Below, in pieces: positions 8,194 through 17,107 of a DNA stretch of 64,000 bases. This DNA is from Bacteroidota bacterium (GTDB lineage: Bacteria > Bacteroidota > Rhodothermia > Rhodothermales > UBA10348), in contig JADFHF010000005.1 in the NCBI GenBank assembly GCA_022567305.1, positions 79,966 to 143,965 on the forward strand, given 5' to 3'. Positions within the stretch are counted from its first letter, which is position 1. Each line of letters starts with the position of its first letter. Under the pieces are notes generated by a model, which saw only the letters and a program-made list of their open reading frames with translations, was not told where the DNA came from and did not search any database. The position numbers and the translations under genes are program-made.

Positions 8194-8227
8194 CGATTCG
8201 CAAGTACAAGTGGAGAAGCGAGTTGAT

Positions 8228-8553
8228 ATGGCTGCGAATGTCGGTCTAGGTGTAATCGTCACAACCGGATTTGGATATACGAGAGGCGATGGTGTTGCTG
8301 TTATTCCAGTCGGCTCACTAGGGCCGTAGTGAATTATTCAAGTGCCCGATTCTCCACTTCCGACGGGATGAATCCGCGGGAGGGGGTCAAAGGTGTCCAG
8401 TCTTGGTTTGACACAAACCAGTGCCCCCAAGCGGGCATTCATAATGAAATCGATACGAGGGCCGAGCTAAAGAACTACGACCCTCGGCTGGCGGAATTGA
8501 TCAAAACAGTTTTTCCTGACACCGAGTGGCGCCCCACGTGCCCGACATTATGA
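8228..8553 (+). other. Unassigned short frames downstream of ridA
   Basis: Two small frames occupy this gap: ATG at 8228 to TAG at 8329 (33 codons, VGLGVIVTTGFGYTRG) and a GTG-started frame 8329-8553 (74 codons, with NEIDTRAELKNYDPRLAELI). The second has ordinary amino-acid composition and looks like the C-terminus of a globular protein, but I recognise neither. They are in different frames, so they may be pieces of one decayed gene. No ribosome-binding site is evident. Confidence 0.3.
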
Positions 8554-9414
8554 GTAGGGCTCATTAAAGTGTGCGATAAGAAAATCAGCGAGTGAATCGA
8601 CCGCCGAGGACTTTGCATCGGTCCCCCTGTACAGAACAATGTTCGCATCGGGAATATCTGGCATGCCCTCTTCCATTCCAACGATTTGCAAGTCATCGGC
8701 TAGGGCTGATTCAGAGATCATCCCCACTCCGAGCCCAGCACGTATGGCGGCCTGCGTGGCAAGTAAAGAGTGACTAGCGAAGGCCACATCCCACCGTCTT
8801 CCAGCCTCGTCCAGCTGAGCGAGTGCCTCCTGCAAGCCGTCGCAGGGAGCATCGATTGGATCTACAATCAACGGAAGTACGTCGTATTCATCCATTTTGA
8901 AACCCTGACCGATGGCCCAATAGTACTTCTCCGTCCAGAGGTCCGTCGACGGCATGGTAGAATAAGCGCTGTTGGCCACCACCAGACAGAGTTCGTTCTT
9001 TTGGATTCGTTCGACCAACTCCCAGCTGGTCGAGACTTCCAATTCAATTTTAATCCGGGTACAGAGCCGCCCAAAACGGGTAAGGAGTCCAACTAACGGA
9101 CGAAGCGTGACCTCTTCAAGCACACCGATTCTCACCGTGCCCGCTGCTTCGAAAACCGAGAAACGACCTATGGCTTCTTGATTTAAATCGATGATTCGGC
9201 GGGCGTATCCCATTAACATTCGCCCTGCCTCTGTCAATCTGGACTCTCGTCCGACGCGTGCGAACAACGGAGCACCGACCTGTTCTTCAAGGCGCTTCAT
9301 TTGGAGACTGATAGCCGGCTGTGTTCTGAACAATTTCTCAGCTGCTTTTGTGTAGCTCCCTTGGTCTGCAATCATGATGAATGACCGCAATTGATCGATA
9401 GAGAGTGTATTCAT
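8548..9414 (-). CDS. LysR-family transcriptional regulator
   Basis: 288 aa. Residues ~4-62 form the winged helix-turn-helix (LRSFIMIADQGSYTKAAEKL, then QPAISLQMKRLEEQVGAPLF), followed by the linker helix and a type-2 periplasmic-binding-like effector domain. It is divergent from the EamA exporter at 9527 with a 112-bp AT-rich spacer, the classic arrangement in which the regulator controls both genes and responds to the exporter's substrate. Its 3' end overlaps the unassigned frame at 8553 by a few bases. Confidence 0.93.
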   Translation of the reverse strand: MNTLSIDQLRSFIMIADQGSYTKAAEKLFRTQPAISLQMKRLEEQVGAPLFARVGRESRLTEAGRMLMGYARRIIDLNQEAIGRFSVFEAAGTVRIGVLEEVTLRPLVGLLTRFGRLCTRIKIELEVSTSWELVERIQKNELCLVVANSAYSTMPSTDLWTEKYYWAIGQGFKMDEYDVLPLIVDPIDAPCDGLQEALAQLDEAGRRWDVAFASHSLLATQAAIRAGLGVGMISESALADDLQIVGMEEGMPDIPDANIVLYRGTDAKSSAVDSLADFLIAHFNEPYS

Positions 9415-9449
9415 TCTATATAATCTTTTCTTATAGTAATTATCAATAT

Positions 9450-9483
9450 TATAAATGAATCTTATTTATAAATGATCCTTATC
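9450..9483. repeat. Tandem 17-bp direct repeats in the LysR/EamA intergenic region
   Basis: TATAAATGAATCTTATT (9450-9466) and TATAAATGATCCTTATC (9467-9483) match at 14 of 17 positions and lie head to tail between two divergent starts, inside an unusually AT-rich spacer. Their placement and spacing fit a LysR-type operator covering both promoters, though no protein-DNA evidence is available here. Confidence 0.5.
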
Positions 9484-9526
9484 AGTTCTCAGAAATCACT
9501 TTTTTCACCCTGTTACTGAGACGTTT

Positions 9527-10564
9527 ATGAAGCATCTGCGTCAACATTCGGCTAGTACCTGGAAGTTGATAGGCGCCTTTACGGCCGTCTATCTCATCTG
9601 GGGTTCGACGTATCTGGCCATCCGATTTGCCATTGAATCGATGCCACCCCTCATCATGCTTGGGGCCCGATTTGGATTTGCGGGGATCCTTCTCTATTGC
9701 GTGATGCGTGGACTCGGCGTTGAGAAGCCGGATCGAGGCATGTGGAAGAGTGGCTTTTTGATAGGCGCGCTAACCCTGGGTGTTGGAACAGGCGCCGTTG
9801 CCTGGGCCGAATTTTACATTGCGAGCGGAATAGCCGCATTGCTTGTCACCACCGTCCCGCTATGGATGGTCTTGCTTCAGTGGAAATGGAAGAAAGGACC
9901 GCGCCCAAACGCCGCGGTATTCGGAGGTCTTTTGCTCGGCGCTCTAGGAATCGTCTTGCTGGTCAACCCAGTCGACTTTGTACGCTCCGCTTCTTGGCAC
10001 GAAACGCTAGCTATGGTCGCGATTTTAGTGGGTTCATTCTCCTGGTCATTTGGGTCATTGCTCTCACGAGACGTAAGGCTGCCCAAAAGTCCTTTCATGT
10101 CTACGGCCCTTCAGATGGTCGGGGGAGGACTGTCGTTGTTGATAGCCGGGTTCGTTCGTGGGGAAGCTGCGCAGTTGGACGTGTTGGCTATCACTCGTAG
10201 CTCGTGGCTGGCACTTGGATATCTCTTTATCTTTGGGTCGATCATTGCATTCAGCTCATACGTCTGGCTGATGAAAAATGCGCCGTCCGAGAAGGTGGCT
10301 ACGTATGCATACGTAAACCCGGTAGTAGCAGTGTTACTTGGTTGGCTACTTGCTGGAGAGTTACTGAGTGGGCGAATTGTATTCGCCATGATCGTTCTGG
10401 TCTCCGCCGTGGTCGTAATCTCGCGTTATGGATCGAGAGCCTTGCAGTCACGAAAACAAGCGCCTGTCTGGTTAAGGAAAGAGAGTTGGATCTATGCTCT
10501 CGATAGACCCGCGCAAAGCCTTGATCGAAAGTCGTGGTCACACGCAAAGAATTCAGACGTTTAA
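9527..10564 (+). CDS. EamA/DMT-family exporter
   Basis: 345 aa with ten predicted membrane helices in two EamA repeats (residues ~15-140 and ~165-305), starting with the family motif WGSTYLAIRFAIESMPP. Such proteins (YedA/RhaT-like) export amino acids or small metabolites across the inner membrane. The last ~40 residues beyond the tenth helix are hydrophilic and may be an extension read through degenerate sequence. Divergent LysR neighbour suggests inducible expression. Confidence 0.88.
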   Translation: MKHLRQHSASTWKLIGAFTAVYLIWGSTYLAIRFAIESMPPLIMLGARFGFAGILLYCVMRGLGVEKPDRGMWKSGFLIGALTLGVGTGAVAWAEFYIASGIAALLVTTVPLWMVLLQWKWKKGPRPNAAVFGGLLLGALGIVLLVNPVDFVRSASWHETLAMVAILVGSFSWSFGSLLSRDVRLPKSPFMSTALQMVGGGLSLLIAGFVRGEAAQLDVLAITRSSWLALGYLFIFGSIIAFSSYVWLMKNAPSEKVATYAYVNPVVAVLLGWLLAGELLSGRIVFAMIVLVSAVVVISRYGSRALQSRKQAPVWLRKESWIYALDRPAQSLDRKSWSHAKNSDV

Positions 10565-10565
10565 C

Positions 10566-10892
10566 ATGCAGCCATTAAAAAAAGTAAATCTCGCTGAGAA
10601 GTTTGATCTCTTTCACGAAACGTGGTCACCAAAAATCGTGGCTGAACTGAATGGTCAACAGGTAAAACTGGCTAAAGTCGAAGGCGAATTCGAATGGCAT
10701 CACCACGAAGACAAAGACGAACTCTTTCTGGTCGTGAAAGGGCAACTCACGATCGGGCTCCGCGATCTTACGGCATCCGGATTCTGGTCGAGTCGGATTG
10801 GCGTGAACGATCTGGGTTATTCAGGAAATACAGCACGGGCATCATGGGACGGGTGCCCACAGGATGCATTGGAGCACCTCGGCTTGTCTTGA
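10566..10892 (+). pseudogene. Truncated cupin-domain protein
   Basis: From the ATG at 10566 the first ~68 residues are a good small-cupin N-terminus with metal-binding motif 1 (FEWHHHEDKDELFLVVKG). After GLRDL the sequence stops resembling a cupin in any frame; the second motif (G-x5-P-x-G-x2-H) is missing and the frame ends after 40 unrelated residues. This looks like a truncation by recombination with unrelated DNA. The ATG follows the EamA stop by one base, so the original pair was probably co-transcribed. Confidence 0.6.
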
Positions 10893-10907
10893 ATGACCAG
10901 GCCAGAG

Positions 10908-11780
10908 TTAAATGTGTTGTAGATAACGCCAGATCGCTTTCAGTTCGAGGTCACTCATTCTCGACATTCTCGGCCACGGCATGATCTCCGAGTCGAGTAT
11001 TCTACCGTCAGGCGTGGTTCCGCTTCGAAGTGTGAGTACGAAATCGTCTTCGGTCCATTCCCCTAGATTGCCTTCGGGCGAAAGGTCGGGGCCCGGCGGT
11101 GGCCCGGTGAATTCTGGCCCATGCAGAGTGGCACCGTGACACTCGCCGCATGCAACCAGGTTGACCAAGTATTCTCCGTAGGCAGCATCGACGGCAGCTT
11201 CTGGGGCTGAGTCGTGTACCGCTTCATGGTCGAGCGTTATCGCGGGCGGTTCGTACATACCCGTTCCGATGAGCAAATAAGCCATTGGCCCCAGTTCTCT
11301 CTGAGGGAGTTCGTTTTCAACTGCAGGAAGCGTCTTCAGGAAAGCAATCAAAGATTTAAGATCCTTGTCTCCGTATACCGTAAAAAATTCGGATGGCATT
11401 CCCACGAGGACTCTATCGTCCATTCCCACGCCATGTCGAATGGCTCGTTCCCAGTCAGCATCCTGATAATGTCCTCCGATTCCACCCTTTCCGGATGTGA
11501 GATTGGGTGCGGGAATCACTCCGAAGGCGGCATCATCAATGAGTATTATTCCTTCAAATTGATCGCTGTGACACCCGGTACAACGACTCACGATATGCGC
11601 GAGGTATTCTCCCCTGACCAATTGCGATGAATCCGCGGCTATGGTACCCAATGAGTGGCCGACGTCGAACGAACCGCCGAGTTTTGACTTTCCATTCATG
11701 AATATGGTCAGTCCAATAATCAGCAGGAGCAGGATGATGCCCCCGATAATGATTCCGATCCACTTGAGAATTCTTTTCAT
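10908..11780 (-). CDS. Membrane-anchored di-haem cytochrome c
   Basis: 290 aa. One N-terminal membrane helix (residues ~7-28) anchors a periplasmic region with two c-type haem sites, CTGCH (Cys67, Cys70, His71) and CGECH (Cys211, Cys214, His215). Each half is a class-I cytochrome domain with a downstream Met (GMPSEFF and EIMPWPRM) as likely distal ligand. Resembles the cytochrome subunits of alcohol/aldehyde or gluconate dehydrogenases and other di-haem c proteins. No partner oxidoreductase is adjacent; it is preceded by a palindromic operator-like site at 11796-11815. Confidence 0.88.
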   Translation of the reverse strand: MKRILKWIGIIIGGIILLLLIIGLTIFMNGKSKLGGSFDVGHSLGTIAADSSQLVRGEYLAHIVSRCTGCHSDQFEGIILIDDAAFGVIPAPNLTSGKGGIGGHYQDADWERAIRHGVGMDDRVLVGMPSEFFTVYGDKDLKSLIAFLKTLPAVENELPQRELGPMAYLLIGTGMYEPPAITLDHEAVHDSAPEAAVDAAYGEYLVNLVACGECHGATLHGPEFTGPPPGPDLSPEGNLGEWTEDDFVLTLRSGTTPDGRILDSEIMPWPRMSRMSDLELKAIWRYLQHI

Positions 11781-11795
11781 ATCGCATTCGCAGAA

Positions 11796-11815
11796 TTAGT
11801 ACTAGTTCGTACTAA
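11796..11815. promoter_or_regulatory. Perfect inverted repeat upstream of the di-haem cytochrome gene
   Basis: TTAGTAC-N6-GTACTAA is an exact 7-bp inverted repeat centred 26 bp before the cytochrome start codon; a degenerate copy of the half-site (ATAGTACG) follows at ~11828-11835. Size and symmetry are those of a TetR- or MarR-type dimer site overlapping a promoter. No such regulator gene is adjacent. Confidence 0.5.
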
Positions 11816-12069
11816 CGATACGAAATAGTACGGAGGTCATGCCAATTTGCACGACTTGGATGAACGAGATTGAATGGGACACGGAAAAACAGGTGTAGGT
11901 CAAAATGGCGGTAGAACTGAGCAAAGGGACTAGAAAGCGACTACAGATTCTCTTCCACGGGGAGGACCTTGAGCTTGCATCCGATCTTCTCGAATCTGAC
12001 TGCGCCGATAATCTCCCACTTGGGATGATGCCTCGCCAACGGGTTTAGAGCGTATCCGGTAACGGCAGA

Positions 12070-12696
12070 ATGGGAGAAGTGGTCGGCGTAATTCGAGACT
12101 ACAATTTCCTGACGCTTCGAGACGAAATGCATCCGTTGGCGCTTTTCATCGAACCGTCGTGGACCGTACTCCTTGTTAAAATTTCAACTCAGAACATCCC
12201 CAATACACTTCGTCTTCTTGAATCCAGTTGGGATGGTATCAACGCTGGCAGCCCCTTCAGCTATACTTTTCTGGACGATGATTACGCTGCGTTTTATCAA
12301 ACAGAACAACGCCTCGGTCAGATTTTTGGGGGCGCGGCGCTCCTGGCTGTCCTGATCGCATGTCTCGGCCTATTCGGTCTGGCTTCGTTCACAGCCGAAC
12401 AGCGCACAAAAGAGATCGGTATTCGCAAAGTCATGGGCGCCAACGTGCCTGGGCTGATCGCCATGCTCAATAAAGATTTCACGATACTCGTACTGATCGG
12501 ATTTGCAATAGCCGTTCCTTTGGCGTGGTGGACCATGACGACGTGGCTAGAAGGATTCGCGTTCCGGATCGATCTGGCCTGGTGGATTTTTGCGATAGCA
12601 GGCGGCCTCGCGCTCGTCATTGCATGGATATCGGTGAGTTTTCAGTCCCTTCGGGTTGCCACGACGAACCCCGTACATGCGCTCAGGTACGAATAA
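12070..12696 (+). pseudogene. C-terminal fragment of a MacB/FtsX-type permease
   Basis: 208 codons matching only the last quarter of the ~800-residue permeases present at 18816 and 35832. It carries the conserved GEVVGVIRDYNF strand, the FLDDDYAAFY motif, the core helix block LIACLGLFGLASF with EIGIRKVMGA, and the family's C-terminal ALRYE. In frame, a TAG occurs 24 bases before the first ATG; upstream bases in another frame (LGWDDA) still recall the family, so the gene is 5'-truncated and frameshifted. It could still make a membrane fragment but cannot be a functional permease. Confidence 0.75.
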
Positions 12697-12808
12697 AGCG
12701 ATTTAGCAGTCAAATCGACGAAACCTTCAAACTGATTCTCATTTTGTTTTAGAATCGGGCCTAAACCGGCGATAATGGTAACTGTCCAAGGTCCATCTTC
12801 CCGCTCTT

Positions 12809-13624
12809 ATGAGAGATACTTCCTCTCCACGCAGCATATTACGCTCGATTTGGACTCGTCGACCATCCACGTCGAGGAATCGTCCTCTCCGTTCGGATCG
12901 GCCGGAATCCACGCTGCCTCGACGCACCGGGAAAGATTCGACCAAGCCGTCCCGCCGGCCAGTCAGCTACCCGGTCACATTTGAATCCGGTTCTCTGCCA
13001 CGAACATTGTTTTTTGTAGGCATCGGACTCCTCGCAGCTCACGCCATATTGTCCATCATCCACTACGAGTTCCATCGACTACCGTGGCTGTTACGACAAC
13101 TCTTTGATCTCGATGAAGAGAATAATCTACCCACTTGGTATTCGAGCCTTGCTCTATTTATCGCTTCGATCTTTCTGTGGCTCTGCGCACTAGAAAAGCA
13201 GGCAACGGATGATCTGTGGAAAAGGCACTGGAAAATCCTGGCCCTCGGATTCTTTGTTCTATCGATTGATGAAGTCGCCGGGATGCATGAGACGTTTAAC
13301 AGTGTTGTAGAGATCAATTGGGCGATACCCGGCGGTCTTCTCGCAGTCGTGATCGGTTTTCTGTTTATGCCTTTCTTGCTAAGCCTCGAACGCCAAACGG
13401 CAAAGCTGTTTGTGCTTTCGGGTGTGATTTACGTCGGTGGGGCGATTGGTGTAGAGCTACTCGCGGCTCCACTTCGGGTCGACAGTCTTCAGTACTATCT
13501 GATGACGCTGTGGGAAGAAGGCATGGAGATGATTGGTGTCGTCCTTTTTCTTTACGCTTTGCTTCGTTATATGAGTGGTCAGCATAGGAATCAGCTCAAG
13601 GTTATGGCTACCGTCACGGACTAA
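12809..13624 (+). CDS. Uncharacterised six-helix membrane protein
   Basis: 271 aa. The first ~60 residues are basic and low in hydrophobicity (many Arg/Ser/Pro), then six membrane segments between residues ~68 and 258. Acidic-His motifs DLDEENNLPTW and SIDEVAGMHE lie at the ends of two helices and could bind metal, a pattern shared by an uncharacterised family. The true start might be later (a TTG near 13009), which would remove the odd basic leader. No pathway clue from neighbours. Confidence 0.55.
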   Translation: MRDTSSPRSILRSIWTRRPSTSRNRPLRSDRPESTLPRRTGKDSTKPSRRPVSYPVTFESGSLPRTLFFVGIGLLAAHAILSIIHYEFHRLPWLLRQLFDLDEENNLPTWYSSLALFIASIFLWLCALEKQATDDLWKRHWKILALGFFVLSIDEVAGMHETFNSVVEINWAIPGGLLAVVIGFLFMPFLLSLERQTAKLFVLSGVIYVGGAIGVELLAAPLRVDSLQYYLMTLWEEGMEMIGVVLFLYALLRYMSGQHRNQLKVMATVTD

Positions 13625-13639
13625 GCTGTCGCCCGCTGT

Positions 13640-13873
13640 TCAATCGTGAGTCTTGGCCAGCACCCACTCATCCCCCGATCGATAGATGTCCAGCGTTCCA
13701 CCGCTGGTCGCAACGCGGAAACAAACACGTCGCTCTTCCTCGGCCCACCACCGGCCCTGAACCACCCACGCATCCACCAGGTTTTGCACGCGGTGCTTCT
13801 TTCCGTTCCAATGCACAACGACTGGCCATCCGCGCGTTACTTCCACTTCCACCGGTTCGAATCGACGTTTCAT
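13640..13873 (-). CDS. DUF6504-family small protein
   Basis: 77 aa from the ATG at 13873. It reads FEPVEVEVTRGWPVVVHWNG, then W-rich segment and ends in WVLAKTHD, the all-beta DUF6504 pattern. This family is often found beside imuB/dnaE2-type translesion genes in other genomes, but no such gene is present here. Longer upstream frame was rejected because it runs through low-complexity tandem repeats. Confidence 0.7.
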   Translation of the reverse strand: MKRRFEPVEVEVTRGWPVVVHWNGKKHRVQNLVDAWVVQGRWWAEEERRVCFRVATSGGTLDIYRSGDEWVLAKTHD

Positions 13874-13957
13874 ATCCCTCGCAGCTGCAGTTCTTCTCAT
13901 CCAAAGTATGTGCAACATATGTTCAAAGGGAGACGGTGTCAATATGTGTATAGAATC

Positions 13958-13996
13958 GGACAATGAAAAAGGACAATGAGAAAGGACCATGAGGAA
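13958..13996. repeat. Three imperfect 13-bp tandem repeats
   Basis: GGACAATGAAAAA, GGACAATGAGAAA and GGACCATGAGGAA run head to tail in the space between the DUF6504 gene and the NTF2-like gene. Each contains an ATG, which could create spurious starts. No evident function. Confidence 0.6.
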
Positions 13997-14083
13997 GGCT
14001 GGAACATAACCGAGTCCACCTCCTACCGTGACACCACCAACCAGAAACCAAACCACAAAACCAAACTACCGCTCCAAACGATC

Positions 14084-14566
14084 ATGAAGACAGCAGGACT
14101 CGTTCTTTTTTCAGCTCTGATCCTGACGATAACGGTGCACCCTGAACCGGTTTCAGCTCAGGACTCGGACCACGATGCAATCGTCGAAACGCTCACCACG
14201 TTTTTTGACGGTTTTGCTGAAGGCGATTCAACCAAAATGTATTCCCAGGTAGATAGCGGTGCACGACTTGTCCTTACGTTCAATGATGCGGACGGAAATC
14301 CAGGGATGCAAACATTTGGGATGGAGCAATTTGTCAGGATGATGTCCGGAGCAAGAGAACAACCCATCAAAGAGACCTTCTGGAATCCGGAAATCAGAGT
14401 CGAGGACAATCTGGCGTCGGCCTGGGTCGAATACAATCTGTGGGTCGGCGATACGATCGACCATTGCGGAACAGACAATTTTCAACTGTTCCGAAGCGCT
14501 GACGGTTGGAAAATCATCGCGATCGCGGATACCCAGCAACGGACCGGATGCACTGCGCATTACTAA
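14084..14566 (+). CDS. Secreted NTF2-like (SnoaL/DUF4440-type) protein
   Basis: 160 aa from the ATG at 14084, which gives a clean Sec signal peptide cleaved after PVSAQ. The mature part has the NTF2-like fold signature: N-terminal helix DAIVETLTTFFDGFAEGD, then strands ending in NFQLFRSADGWKIIAIAD. The fold forms a small hydrophobic pocket used for ligand binding or simple catalysis; substrate unknown. A 36-codon upstream extension overlaps repeats and was excluded. Confidence 0.75.
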   Translation: MKTAGLVLFSALILTITVHPEPVSAQDSDHDAIVETLTTFFDGFAEGDSTKMYSQVDSGARLVLTFNDADGNPGMQTFGMEQFVRMMSGAREQPIKETFWNPEIRVEDNLASAWVEYNLWVGDTIDHCGTDNFQLFRSADGWKIIAIADTQQRTGCTAHY

Positions 14567-14714
14567 TCGGCGATTTCGACCCCGAATCGGAGGTTGCACA
14601 CTTTCCCGATATCATTATCACAGTTTCGTGACATCATCTGATTCTGACTCCCGTACTTCCGTTTGAACAAGCCACAATAGGGTCCATTCCTATTGAACAA
14701 ACGGGTACATAGTC

Positions 14715-15305
14715 ATGAAAGCATTAATCCAATGTATTGAAACATTACTGATTGCAGGGCTGATCGCCATACTGATGATGGCGGGCGCGAATACTTCAAA
14801 TGCCCAGCCTCGAAGAGGCGGCGGGAAGATGGTTCGCTCGAAAGTGGTCAAGAATCTACCGCGAGGACAGGCAAAGCTTCGCGCTAAAGATGAACGGTAC
14901 TTCTACAATAAGGGCGTTTTTTACGGGAGATCGAAAGGTGGATATGCCATTGTTCACGCTCCGATTGGCGCCGTCATTCACAAGCTTCCCCGTAGACATA
15001 AAGTTTTCCACACGTGGAATGGAAGGTACTTTCGCCACAACGGCGTCTTTTACGTCAAGGTGAGGAAGGGATACAGAGTAGTCGCACCACCTTGGAGTCG
15101 GACTACATACCGGCGTGGTTTGGGCGTTCCCGGAGTTTACTTCGGAATGGGTTTAATGGTTCAGTATTCTCATGCCCATAAAACGTATCGTAGGGCATTT
15201 AATCATAGATTGAACCGAAAACGGCGGGTATTTCAGCACAAGCGTCGGCGAGCGAACGCGAAGAAATTCCGGGTTGCAACAAGAAGTCGTAGATGGAATA
15301 ATTAG
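14715..15305 (+). CDS. DUF6515-family secreted basic protein
   Basis: 196 aa with a signal peptide ending at SNAQ (residue ~32). It contains two copies of a Tyr-rich unit, RYFYNKGVFYGRSKGGYAIV and RYFRHNGVFYVKVRKGYRVV, each followed by a P-rich strand, as in DUF6515 proteins. The C-terminal 70 residues are extremely Arg/Lys-rich. Presumably periplasmic or surface; function unknown. A 150-bp upstream gap holds no other gene. Confidence 0.7.
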   Translation: MKALIQCIETLLIAGLIAILMMAGANTSNAQPRRGGGKMVRSKVVKNLPRGQAKLRAKDERYFYNKGVFYGRSKGGYAIVHAPIGAVIHKLPRRHKVFHTWNGRYFRHNGVFYVKVRKGYRVVAPPWSRTTYRRGLGVPGVYFGMGLMVQYSHAHKTYRRAFNHRLNRKRRVFQHKRRRANAKKFRVATRSRRWNN

Positions 15306-15330
15306 AACAGGTTGTTGTTTTATTCCTCGT

Positions 15331-15362
15331 AATCCGGCTCCTCCTCCGGGGGGAGTCGGATT
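15331..15362. terminator. GC-rich hairpin downstream of the DUF6515 gene
   Basis: AATCCGGCTCC and GGAGTCGGATT form an 11-bp stem (one G-U) with a loop of 10. It lies 25 bp after the stop codon and is followed by TTCGTTACT, so the U-tract is weak. It may end transcription or stabilise the 3' end. The rest of 15306-15498 shows nothing else. Confidence 0.4.
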
Positions 15363-15498
15363 CGTTACTAATAACCGGGTCTCGTTGCGGTCTTTCGTCC
15401 TAACTTATCTTTACCCGAATCATTTCCCTGACCCGCGGATTTTTGAATCGGCGTGGCATTGACCCCAATCAAGCCCATTCGAGCACAATCAAGCTCAA

Positions 15499-16041
15499 AT
15501 GCAAATTCTGGAAACAACACGTCTCGTACTGCACCCATTCACCGATGAGGATTGCGAATTCATCCTTGAGCTCCTAAACGAGGAAGCATTTCTACGGTAT
15601 GTCGGTGACAAGGGCGTTCGAACGCTCGAAGACGCGCGTACCTACATCCAAAGAGGTCCTCAAGCGAGTTACAACGAACACGGGTTTGGGCTCTATCGCG
15701 TCGATTTGAAAGAAACGGGAGAACCGATTGGAATGTGCGGACTGCTCCAACGAGATACGCTGGAATACCCTGACATGGGATTCGCCCTGCTCGAGCGCTT
15801 CTGGGGAAATGGATATGCGTCTGAATCTGCATCCGCCGTCCTGAAATTTGGAAGAAACGAACTGGCCCTTGACCGGATCGACGCGATCACATCTCCCGAT
15901 AATCATCCCTCGATTGGCTTGTTAGAGAAAATTGGATTTCAGTTCAAAAAGCGGGTCGTTCTGGCAAATGGCGAGCCGGAGGTAAAACTGTTTTCGTACG
16001 AGCACACATTGGGCAGTAACATGACCTCAAGACGCGCGTGA
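15499..16041 (+). CDS. RimJ/RimL-type GNAT N-acetyltransferase
   Basis: 180 aa. Starts with ILETTRLVLHPFTDEDCEF, the RimJ/RimL opening, and has the acetyl-CoA loop ERFWGNGYASESASAVLKF near residues 95-115 and the late segment NHPSIGLLEKIGFQF. It would acetylate an amino group of a protein N-terminus or small molecule. Stand-alone, ending 3 bp from a convergent gene. Confidence 0.88.
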   Translation: MQILETTRLVLHPFTDEDCEFILELLNEEAFLRYVGDKGVRTLEDARTYIQRGPQASYNEHGFGLYRVDLKETGEPIGMCGLLQRDTLEYPDMGFALLERFWGNGYASESASAVLKFGRNELALDRIDAITSPDNHPSIGLLEKIGFQFKKRVVLANGEPEVKLFSYEHTLGSNMTSRRA

Positions 16042-16044
16042 CCA

Positions 16045-16965
16045 TTACTCTCTTGCCGGAACCCATCTCGGGTTACTGTCCGCGGTTTCATGGTTACTCA
16101 GATTTCTTTCTCCGCTCCCGTCGATGTTGATCACGTAGACCTCGAACGCACCGTGTCTGGCCGATACGAAAGCGATCATTGATCCGTCGGGAGACCAAGC
16201 GGGAGCCAGATCGTCTTCGGCCGATTCAGTGATGCGTCGTACGTCCGATCCGTCGACTGCACTCATGATATAGATTTCAGCGTCCCCCGAGCGGGTAGAA
16301 CTAAAAGCGATCTGCGAGCCATCCGGAGACCACGACGGATACCGGTCATCCGCTTCATGTTCAGTCAACCGAACGATGTTCGTTCCGTCTGCATTCATGA
16401 CGTAGACATCCATCGAGTCACTTTCCATGTTGGCCCGATTGGAGTAGAACACGATGCGGTCCTCTACCGGCGACCAAAACGGGTGACTGTCGATCGCTTC
16501 GTGATTGGAAATATTTGTCGGCTCTCCACCCTCAAGCGAGATCGTAAATATCTCCGTATTTCCGTCTTCTCCCGTTCCGTCGTAAATGATCGTTGCTCCG
16601 TCGGGTGAGAACGAGGGATCGATATTGTTGCCCGGGCCGTCGGTCACTTGCCGCTGATTCGATCCATCCCGGTCCATCACCCATATTTCCCGAAATTCAG
16701 ATCTCCGGCTGACATACGCGATCATCGATCCATCCATCGACCCCGTTGGATGGTAGTCGAGAGAGTCGTGACGCGTCAGGTTTTCGAGCCCGGATCCATC
16801 CGGATTCACCAGATAGATCTCCGAATTCCCGTCACGCCTGGTCTGAAAAGCGATCTGATGATCGGACGAATCTGTTTGAGCCGAGTAATCCGCATTCTCA
16901 CACGCCGCGAACACGACGATCAAGCCAGCTACAATCGCACACCTGTTCATTAAAGAGTTCATCAT
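16045..16965 (-). CDS. TolB-like WD40/PD40 beta-propeller lipoprotein
   Basis: 306 aa. Lipobox VFAAC near residue 22 sends it to the envelope. Six PD40-type blades are visible, each with the pattern W-S-P-D-G-x-x-I-A-F-x-S followed by E-I-Y-x-M-x-x-D-G (for example YPSWSPDGSQIAFSSTR). These propellers bind peptides or other proteins in the periplasm, as in TolB; here no tol/pal genes adjoin, so it is not the essential TolB itself. Function unknown. Confidence 0.85.
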   Translation of the reverse strand: MMNSLMNRCAIVAGLIVVFAACENADYSAQTDSSDHQIAFQTRRDGNSEIYLVNPDGSGLENLTRHDSLDYHPTGSMDGSMIAYVSRRSEFREIWVMDRDGSNQRQVTDGPGNNIDPSFSPDGATIIYDGTGEDGNTEIFTISLEGGEPTNISNHEAIDSHPFWSPVEDRIVFYSNRANMESDSMDVYVMNADGTNIVRLTEHEADDRYPSWSPDGSQIAFSSTRSGDAEIYIMSAVDGSDVRRITESAEDDLAPAWSPDGSMIAFVSARHGAFEVYVINIDGSGERNLSNHETADSNPRWVPARE

Positions 16966-17107
16966 GTTTGACGGTCAATGGGAGGTCTTCCGATCTCAAT
17001 CAAAGGACAATGACAGCCAATAGCAATTTTGCCCATCGCAGGCGGTGTGATGGGCGAATGGGTGCAAAGTCGAGCGCTCTGCGTTATCGGTAATTCCATT
17101 CTATGCG

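Noticed and set aside
13914..13923. AACATATGTT palindrome as an operator
   Set aside because: Ten-base palindromes of this composition occur by chance and it is not placed at a convincing promoter.
15306..15498. A small RNA gene around the GC-rich hairpin
   Set aside because: Only one hairpin without a promoter or second structural element is visible; better explained as a 3'-end or weak terminator structure.
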